Both the position numbers and the translations under genes were made by a program. The notes beneath the pieces were generated by a model, which saw only the letters and a program-made list of their open reading frames with translations, had not been told where the DNA came from and ran no database searches. Positions 56,387 through 64,000 of a DNA stretch of 64,000 nt are shown one piece after another. How positions within the stretch are numbered: the stretch's first letter is position 1; every line of letters begins with the position of its first letter. This DNA is from Oreohelix idahoensis (taxonomy: Eukaryota > Mollusca > Gastropoda > Stylommatophora > Oreohelicidae). The stretch is from the NCBI GenBank assembly GCA_024509875.1, contig JAMPIV010017579.1:58501-122500 (forward strand). Reading direction: 5' to 3'.

Positions 56387-58671
56387 TTGTGGTAAAGTGG
56401 GATGTTATAAATATTTATAGGGGACTTAGTGTACTGACTGAGATCAGCTGTGAAGGTATCTGTATCTAATAAGTGTGGTGTATTACAGATGACCTTACTT
56501 GCTAGTATATTTATGCCTCAGTCAGAATTATTCTGGAATATTGTGATGACTACGTTAAATGTCTAGGGTTATGAAAATGATGAAGTGTAAGTCACAACAA
56601 CAACAGACAGATAAACAATTTAATTTATTCTACAACACTTTACAACACTGTGACACTTACACACATATAACACTCTATAAGACTATCTTAATTGAGTCAC
56701 GTGTTTAAGTTTAAAAACATATGTATTAATTCTTGTCAATAATGGATGTCCTGATTCAACTACACAGTGAACCAGGAATCACAATCAAATGTAATTACAA
56801 GTATTATTTACACAGTTTATATATATGAACTTTGTATTGACATAGTTTATTATTATTCTATGTGTGTAATTTGTGCAGTAGTAACATGAGGTAATACTGG
56901 TTTTGTTCAAGCTTGGTTGTTGTTTTTCATCATGAATTCAAGTGTTTGATTATCGGGGAAATAGTATTGGAAAACTTTCACAGTTCCTGTCATTTGAACC
57001 AATTAAGTGTCCCTCTGTGGTTAACAAAATGTCAATTTTTGAGGGGGCACATAATGTTGAGCTACTCTGGCCACAGAAGCTTATCTTTCGTGATGGCGGC
57101 AGGAAAAGACTCCTCTGCTCGATTGCTTCCTGTGTTCTGGAGACACCTCACTGGTCGCTATCTGGACCCAGGAGTATGCTGTCAGCCTCTGGATTCAGCA
57201 AAACCCAGACCAGGTGCTGCTTCAATAACTAGGACCACAGTCCCACAATTCATGGAAATAATACACAGATACGTTGACTGGCGATGAAAAATGCACAAAT
57301 TCCGATCTGCCTCTGTCCCAGACTTTTATTTAGCAAAATATGATCTGGCTCTCAACGCACTGTTTCTTAGTAAGTTTATTTTAAAGTGTGGCACTGACCT
57401 GACGCTCCTAATTGACTATATTGGCGGGTCTAACCAATCAAGCCATGTTTACACAAGCGTTTGAAAAAAAGTACCCTTCCTTCCGTCTCCCCTAACAACA
57501 AAAAATAGTATTTGTAGCCCGACTAATCGTGTTTAGCCTTACATTTATTTCTATCCAATCAAATAGGATTTTACATGGTGGCCCATTTCCCGTAAAATAG
57601 TGGGTTCAAAACATGCCACTGTGCGATTATTTTTTTGGTGTTGTCTGACACCCTCACCATTTTCTTCTACCTCCTGTTCACTTCGATACGATGTGGTGTC
57701 TGGGTACTGTCAGGCTTTCAAACGTAAACCAGTATAATGTCATGTTTCCCAATAAGCATTTTTCAGGTTTTTAAACCTAACTCTCGTATGGGTAGTGTTT
57801 TTTATCACTGTCCATCTGAAAAAAAGTATTGCTTCTGGCCTTTCGCTCGGGGAGGGTGGCATTAATTGTATATCGCGAGACGCGTGTTCGTGTTGCATGC
57901 GTTCCTGCTTTCAGCCCTCCCTTCTCTCTATCCTAAGTTCATCTGTCTTTTCATCACGCCGTGTATAAAATGAAATTAATGGAAGTATTAATTTAGGTCA
58001 TTACGCAGGGTGCCTCGCTCAAGGTTTTCTTAGAAATACAGTACACGTTTTATTGTAGAAAGCGTGTAGTGATGCAGTAGGCTTTACTATCAACGTGAAA
58101 GCGTGAAAATATGCAGACGAAGCATAAAACAAGGGGGATTTTTGTACGCCATTGTGACAGCACTGTACTTTTACCATTTCTCTTTCCTTTTATTGGATTT
58201 ATGGGTTAGGCTTTACATTTACCTTTTAATTTATATATGTGGATTTAGAATGTTTCACGACAATCATAAATGTCTACGCGACAAATACATATCTTATGGC
58301 AAGTGAAAGTCAACTAAATATCTAACTGGAAACACCAGGCCTTTATGCCCCTCCCCCTGAATATTATTGTTGTTTGGTGTTTTTGTTTAGTTTTGTTTTG
58401 TTTTATCTCGTGTTTGTTTGGTTTTTGTTTGTTTGTTTGTTTGTTTTTACATACACGCAAATTTGTAATTTTGATTTGCCCTATTCACAATGATTTGACA
58501 GATTTTCATGTATCGGCAGTTATTATTATTATTTGGAATCGAAAACAATATATATCATAATTATAACCTACCAGCGGTTGAACGGGCTATTTCTCATAAT
58601 TAATTGTAAAAAAAGGAGTTTACATTTGATGAACTTGAGGTCAGCAAGGGTCACTGAGCTACAAGCTAATG
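56387..58671. other. No recognised feature
   Basis: Contains a 124-codon frame at 56913-57287 without known motifs, a TTTG tetranucleotide run near 58427-58446, and at 58263-58283 a 21-base exact match to 50183-50203 (edge of the left LTR of D). I would not call a gene here. Confidence 0.4.
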
Positions 58672-58754
58672 GAAAAATACTCCCTCGTGGTGTCAAATGT
58701 TGGAGCCAAAAAAAAAAAAAAAAAAAAATTTGACACCACGAGGGAGTATTTTTC
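58672..58754. repeat. Perfect 27-bp inverted repeat around a poly(A) loop
   Basis: Arm 58672-58698 (GAAAAATACTCCCTCGTGGT...) and its exact reverse complement at 58728-58754, separated by 29 bases that are mostly A. No coding frame or known element explains it. Confidence 0.95.
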
Positions 58755-58894
58755 TCGTATTTTTCTCTTATTCCTATAGTTTCATGTTCTCCACTTAATT
58801 CTTACTTTCTTTCCCTCCTGTCTCTTGTTTGTCTGTCCCTGGCGAAGGCCTAGCGGTCGCAACGTAAGTTTTCTCTTGTCCTTTCTCCTTGTAA

Positions 58895-59115
58895 TCATCA
58901 TAACCCTCCACTCCCAAAGGAGCATAGGCCTTCAACAAACACATGCCAAGTCCCCCTGTCACGTGCCATCATCTCAAGTTCTTTCCATGTTCTCCTCATC
59001 ATTTTCACCTCTGTTTCCAACTCTCTTCTCCATGTACTTCTTGGTCTTCCTCTGCCTCACTTGCCCTGGGGGTTCCAGAACAAGGACTGCCTTTTCTCCT
59101 TGTAAGACGTATTAC
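58895..59115 (-). pseudogene. C-terminal end of a LINE of family-2 type
   Basis: Minus strand: FWNPQGK, GRGRPRRTW-like and RRELETEVKMMRRTWKELEM, ARDRGTWHVFVEGLCS, with shifts. The pattern is that of the LINE C-terminus at 29848 (RRTVEAEMQRMNQSWGTV, MAVDRAKWNQF). It ends in GGTTATGATGATTACAAGGAG without the shared SINE tail, so it is a different subfamily. Confidence 0.7.
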
Positions 59116-60304
59116 TATTTGTGTGTTTTTGTGTTGTTTTATTCTACCGTTTTACCCCCGTCTTAAGGCAGTTCTCCTCATAATCATATACTCATATCAT
59201 ATCCCACAGAACACCATGGAAAGCAGGTGCCAGGTGCAAAATGTATGCGTATAAATATTACTGTCTGCACTGTCCGCTTCAGAGAACTCGGAGACAACAA
59301 TGGACAAGTGTACTGAAGAAGTAAAGACTTGGAGTGCTCAATTAGGAGTTAGGAATTGCTAGTAGATGTAACAAAGAACTCACCAAGAGTTTTGAGTCAT
59401 TACCAGATATTACTAAGGTAGTTCATCATCTGAAATAGAAACCTCCAGCACTACCTACAACATCTTCGGTGAGACGGTTCCAGCACAGCGAGGTAACAAA
59501 CCTTTACGTTCTAATAAGTAGTGTTGATGCAAGATAAGACGAAAGCAAATTTACGACTCATCAACAGATCTCTCTAAGAGCTTCCAATTATCTCAGCCTT
59601 GCGCTCCGGTTTAATGCGGATCATTTAGCAAAGGAACATTCTCGTAAAAATCATTGTGTAGACTTTAAGAGAGGGGTTCTCAAATTAGTGACGTGGGCGG
59701 GAACTTGTAATTACAATCTGATGAGATGAAAACCGTTGTAGTATAATATTCATTCTGGAATAGGAGCAACTACATTTAATAAAGTTTGCTATTGAGAATT
59801 TAGATCAGTGATTCTAAGGCAGGCGATAGTTTAAAAGGGACATTAACGTCAGTGTTAGAACTTCTATGTGAGGATTTCAGATTAGGGACTCCCAAACAGT
59901 TGATAGCGGCACTTGATGACATTACTAACTAGACAGCGTAGGACTTGATAAACGACCGACAATTTAGAATTTACTCTAGCCTCTAAAAAGATGATCCAGG
60001 ACACACCAAAGTATTGTTTAGATGAAATTGTTGTTTAATGTCGAACAAGAGCTGTGTTCTGGGATCTTTAGCATTAAAGATAAGAAACCGCCTCACCAGT
60101 CATTGATATAATTTCAAGAAAATTTTCTGTGATGTTCAGAAGTTGTGTTGTCCAATAATACTGTGTATATTTGTGCTGGTGATAAGTGGTCTATACAATA
60201 CTATAAACAACAGCAGGGTTATTCAGAGAACCTGGTGACAGGTTTTCACTCGCCTCAACGGATTAGTAAATAAGTAAATCAACTAATCTTTATTCCTGAA
60301 GGCT
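59116..60304. other. No recognised feature
   Basis: No gene or repeat family seen. Confidence 0.35.
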
Positions 60305-60400
60305 TACTGTTTTAGATCTCAAGATTGATATCTTCTATTCATATATGCAGGTTATTAAAAAAGATCTAAAGATTGTTATCTTATATTCCTGTAGTAGCCT
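60305..60400. repeat. Two units of the 46.7-kb minisatellite
   Basis: TAGATCTCAAGATTGATATCTTCTATTC and AAGATCTAAAGATTGTTATCTTATATTCCTGTA match the units at 46720-47020. Confidence 0.6.
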
Positions 60401-60479
60401 TTTTCAGTCATAACTGACTAATGCAATGATGCGCCCCATGAGGTGATAGCCCTAAGCTTCTTTTTCCCTGCGCTTTTTG

Positions 60480-61437
60480 GCATGTTCTAAAAGTATGTAC
60501 ATGTGCTTCATTGACTATAAGAAGGCTTTTGACAGAGTCCATCATGAGAAAATAATTGAATGCCTCGAAGACATAGGTATTGATGGAAAAGATATAAGAA
60601 TACTCAGTAACCTTTATTGGGAGCAAACTGCCACAGTAAGATCTGGAAGGAATTATTCATCATACATTGACATAAAAAGAGGTGTCAGACAAGGTTGTGT
60701 GCTGTCCCCTGCCTATTTAATTTATACACCGAAAAAATTTTCAAACAGATACAGGAAATACCAGGACTGAACATCAGTGGAAGGTCAATAAACAACCTTA
60801 GATATGCAGATGATACCGTGTTGTTAGCTGAAAGCGAACAGGAGTTACAAGAACTAGTGAAGCAAGTGAACAGTATAAGTCATGAATATGGACTCGACAT
60901 TAATATTGAGAAAACAAAAACTATGATAATTAGCAAAACAGACGATAAACCCACATTAAAGATAAGCGTAAATGGGAAAATCCTGGAACAAGCCAAGAGC
61001 TACGCATATCTTGGTCATATAATAACAGAAGATGGCAGATGTGAAACAGAAATCAAGAAGAGAATAGGAATGGCCAAAGCCACATTCAACAACATGAAAC
61101 ATATACTGACATCCAAACAGTTATCTCACAAATTAAAACTGAGAATCAAAAAGTGTTATATATATTCTGCATTTCTGTATGGTGCAGAAACATGGACGAT
61201 GAATAAGCATTTGGAAGAAAGAATTGAGGCTCTTGAAATGTGGATATATAGAAGAACGGGGCGTATCTCATGGAAAGAGATGAAAACAAATAAGGAGGTC
61301 CTAGAAAATCTAGGTATGAAAAGAGAACTAATGAGGGAGGTCAAAGTTCGGCAGCTAAAATACTTTGGCCACATAAAAAGGCATAACACCTTGCAGAAGA
61401 CCATAACAGAAAGGAGAGTTGAAGGCAATAAATTAAT
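60480..61437 (+). pseudogene. RTE-like LINE reverse transcriptase, truncated at both ends
   Basis: First frame: MYMCFIDYKKAFDRVHHEKI, IKRGVRQGCVLSPA; a shift near 60715 leads to LFNLYTEKIFKQIQEIPGLN, catalytic YADD at 60803-60814, AYLGHIITEDGRCETEIKKR, LYGAETWTMNKHLEERIE and KVRQLKYFGHIKRHNT. The likeness ends at RRVEGNK (61432), where a 480-bp repeat unit begins, so the last part and 3-prime tail are missing. It is related to the LINE at 25445 but a distinct family. No target duplication was found. Confidence 0.92.
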
Positions 61438-62275
61438 ATGAAATTAATATGAAACAAATATAAAGGTATGTTATCAGGCACTCGCAGGAAATAAAGAAGT
61501 AGAACACCAGACAACAGAAAAACAACAGACATGAGTGGCTTACCCAGGATTTGAACACTGGACCTTCCGTGCGACAACCCCGCCTAGCCATGCAAGCGAA
61601 TCACACTATCCGCTCTGCCATCTACGCATCATCAAAAAATGATGTTTCAATGGCAGGTCAATAGTGCGAACCACAATACACGACACCAGAAGTCCTCCAT
61701 GGGCAGTTCAGCCTATTAATGACGCAATCACTTCTGTTGTATTTCTATCAAGCAGTATAGGCCGAATCCAACAAGACCCTTAGGACCTTAATACTGTGTC
61801 CAGTAAATGATAGTAGACTAGAACAGTGAGAACAGGATAGTGGGTAGGTTTGGTATTGTACAAACATTTATTACAAATAAGGGAGGGAAACCTGAGGCCT
61901 GTAAACAGTAAATTAATATGAAATTAATATGAAACAAATATAAAGGTATGTTATCAGGCACTCGCAGGAAATAAAGAAGTAGAACACCAGACAACAGAAA
62001 AACAACAGACATGAGTGGCTTACCCAGGATTTGATCACTGGACCTTCCGTGCGACAACACCGCCTAGCCATGCAAGCGAATCACACTATCCGCTCTGCCA
62101 TCTACGCATCATCAAAAAATGATGTTTCAATGGCAGGTCAATAGTGCGAACCACCATACACGACACCAGAAGTCCTCCATGGGCAGTTCAGCCTATTAAT
62201 GACGCAATCACTTCTGTTGTATTTCTATCAAGCAGTATAGGCCGAATCCAACAAGACCCTTAGCTGTGTCCAGTA
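61438..62275 (-). repeat. Two tandem 480-bp units with tRNA-like head, minus orientation
   Basis: The sequence at 61441 recurs at 61921 with a period of exactly 480 bp (ATTAATATGAAACAAATATA). Read on the minus strand each unit includes a tRNA-like head, GTAGATGGCAGAGCGGATAG (A box) and GTGTTCAAATCC or GTGATCAAATCC (B box), at about 61540-61625 and 62020-62105, then a body ending in TTAATTTCATATTAATTTAC. The second unit stops near 62265. The single SINE at 28742 shows that the unit is a mobile SINE family, not only a satellite. Confidence 0.9.
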
Positions 62276-62530
62276 TTAATGATACGTAACTAGAAATTAG
62301 TTGGCTGTTTTGTGTGATTTCGCTTATGGCAAGCGGATAGTATATCAAATCCTATGAAGCCGAATCCAACAGATAACTGTTTCAATTAATTCACTGTATT
62401 TATGTTTGTACAATGACCTTACCTACCCATATCTGATTTCTCGCCATGTTCTATGTCTCCTCAAGTATGCGTATAAATGACATAGTATTAAGGAACAGTG
62501 AGTCTTGGATATTGCCTATACTGTAGAAAT
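62276..62530. other. Spacer between inverted arrays
   Basis: Not part of the 480-bp unit except short pieces (CCGAATCCAACAGATAAC; CAAGCGGATAGT near 62331). Contains no gene. Confidence 0.6.
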
Positions 62531-63210
62531 TTTGGTGATTGCGTCATTAATAGGCTGAACTGTCCATGGAGGACTTCTGGTGTCGTGTATTGTGGTTCGC
62601 ACTATTGACCTGCCATTGAAACATCATTTTTTGATGATGCGTAGATGGCAGAGCGGATAGTGTGATTCGCTTGCATGGCTAGGCGGGGTTGTCGCACGGA
62701 AGGTCCAGTGTTCAAATCCTGGGTAAGCCACTCATGTCTGTTGTTTTTCTGTTGTCTGGTGTTCTACTTCTTTATTTCCTGCGAGTGCCTGATAACATAC
62801 CTTTATATTTGTTTCATATTAATTTCATATTAATTTACTGTTTACAGGCCTCAGGTTTCCCTCCCTTATTTGTAATAAATGTTTGTACAATACCAAACCT
62901 ACCCACTATCCTGTTCTCACTGTTCTAGTCTACTATCATTTACTGGACACAGTATTAAGGTCCTAAGGGTCTTGTTGGATTCGGCCTATACTGCTTGATA
63001 GAAATACAACAGAAGTGATTGCGTCATTAATAGGCTGAACTGCCCATGGAGGACTTCTGGTGTCGTGTATTGTGGTTCGCACTATTGACCTGCCATTGAA
63101 ACATCATTTTTGATGATGGGTAGATGGCAGAGCGGATAGTGTGATTCGCTTGCATGGCTAGGCGGGGTTGTCGCACGGAAGGTCCAGTGTTCAAATCCTG
63201 GGTAAGCCAC
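62531..63210 (+). repeat. 480-bp units, plus orientation
   Basis: GCGTCATTAATAGGCTGAAC at 62541 recurs at 63021, again 480 bp apart. The tRNA-like heads are at about 62638-62725 and 63118-63205. The piece 62815-62990 is the exact reverse complement of about 61745-61925. The plus copies are nearest to the first minus unit (GGGGTTG rather than GGTGTTG), so the two arms are not simple mirror images. Confidence 0.9.
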
Positions 63211-63900
63211 TCATGTCTGTTGCAATTTTCCACTGTGTGTCTATCAGTTCTACTTCTTTATTTCCTCTTCTCAGTTGCTGGATTTGATGTCCATACCTTA
63301 TATCTTGTTTCACAAATTTGAATTTCTATTAATTTACTGTTTACAGGCCTCAGGTTTTTCCCTATCCTTAATTGTAAATAAATGTTTTTGATACAGATAC
63401 CAATGCGCCTAACCCACTATCTGTTTGCTCAATGTGCTAGTGTAAACTATCTTTACTGGTTCACGTGTATTATCTGAGGGTCTTGTTGGATTCCCCCTAC
63501 ATGCTTGATAAAATATCAACAGAATGAAGTATTGCGTCATTAATAGGCTGAACTGCCCATGGAGGACTATCTGGTTCGTGTAGTATTGGTGGTGGTCTGT
63601 AGTATATGAGTTGCCATTGAAACATCTATATTTAAAAAAAACGTGTTCAATAAAGAGCCGGACAAATAGTGTATTTGCAAATTGCATGGCTAATTTGCAT
63701 AGCACGGAATATGCATGTTCAACATCCTGGGTAAGCCACTCATGTATCTGTTATTTTTAACATTTTGTCTGGTGTTACTACTTCTTATTTCCTGCGAGTG
63801 CCTGATAACAAATATATTTGTTATCATCTAATATACATATTAATTTATGATTAGGATTATCAAGCCTCAGGTTTCCCTCCTTTATTTTTAATCAAATGAG
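63211..63900 (+). repeat. Third plus-oriented unit, heavily corrupted
   Basis: Recognisable blocks of the unit remain in order (CTGTTTACAGGCCTCAGG, GGGTCTTGTTGGATTC, GCGTCATTAATAGGCTGAAC at 63534, CCTGGGTAAGCCACTCATG, CTGCGAGTGCCTGATAAC) but with many small insertions and changes between them, unlike the nearly exact neighbours. The last 100 bases of the window are unrelated. Confidence 0.75.
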
Positions 63901-64000
63901 ATTGGCAAACGTGCAAGGGGAAACAGCGCGCTATAAGTGTGGAAGATAAATACATCAAGAGTGATGGACGGAAAGGAGTTATCAGAGTGCACCACCAAGA

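Noticed and set aside
56913..57287. 124-codon frame in otherwise empty DNA
   Set aside because: No recognisable domain, no neighbours, an overlapping frame of similar length, and common-sized for chance.
62635..62735. Genuine tRNA gene
   Set aside because: A and B boxes are present but the cloverleaf arms do not pair properly and the segment is repeated within the 480-bp unit, so it is a SINE head.

Overview
The window is repeat-dense DNA from an animal genome, most likely an arthropod. Evidence: metazoan-type Gypsy, RTE-like, Tc1, mariner and hAT elements, tRNA-derived SINEs, long microsatellites, no operons, and no ordinary host gene that I can recognise. Species cannot be read from it. 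Nearly every long open frame belongs to a transposable element.

The main content is a family of long-LTR Ty3/Gypsy-type retrotransposons whose pol order is protease - integrase - reverse transcriptase - RNase H, i.e. integrase BEFORE reverse transcriptase. This is the copia-like order known in Gypsy phylogeny from Gmr1-like elements. Five copies are seen. Element B (527-10833, minus, about 2.05 kb LTRs, 5-bp target duplication CACAT) sits inside the pol frame of element A (minus; pieces at 1-526 and 10834-about 16311). A itself seems to interrupt the gag of element E (16312-17800+). Element C (36904-46469, plus, 2.5 kb LTRs, duplication AGAAT) has lost its integrase core. Element D (47607-56386, minus) has lost reverse transcriptase and RNase H. 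An RTE-like LINE fragment (1118-1965, 11-bp duplication) lies inside one LTR of B, so the left part shows about four nesting levels.

Between 17.8 and 33.5 kb lies a patchwork. It holds a Tc1 element with a SINE in its left end (19975-21873), a foldback repeat (21876-22142), a different Gypsy relic with an integrase and an LTR-like region split by a deleted mariner (23771-24955) and an RTE-like LINE (25445-26601), two hAT-like elements, a second LINE family and a SINE that shares its 3' tail, three long microsatellites, and the 5' part of a LINE (endonuclease). The stretches 33.5-36.9 and 56.4-60.3 kb hold almost nothing recognisable.

The right end (61.4-63.9 kb) is a 480-bp, tRNA-headed repeat in tandem on the minus strand and then in tandem on the plus strand, with the last copy decaying into indel-rich sequence. 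This could be a real inverted array or a fold-back assembly artefact. Many frame breaks lie at homopolymers, so some apparent pseudogenes may reflect base-calling errors.
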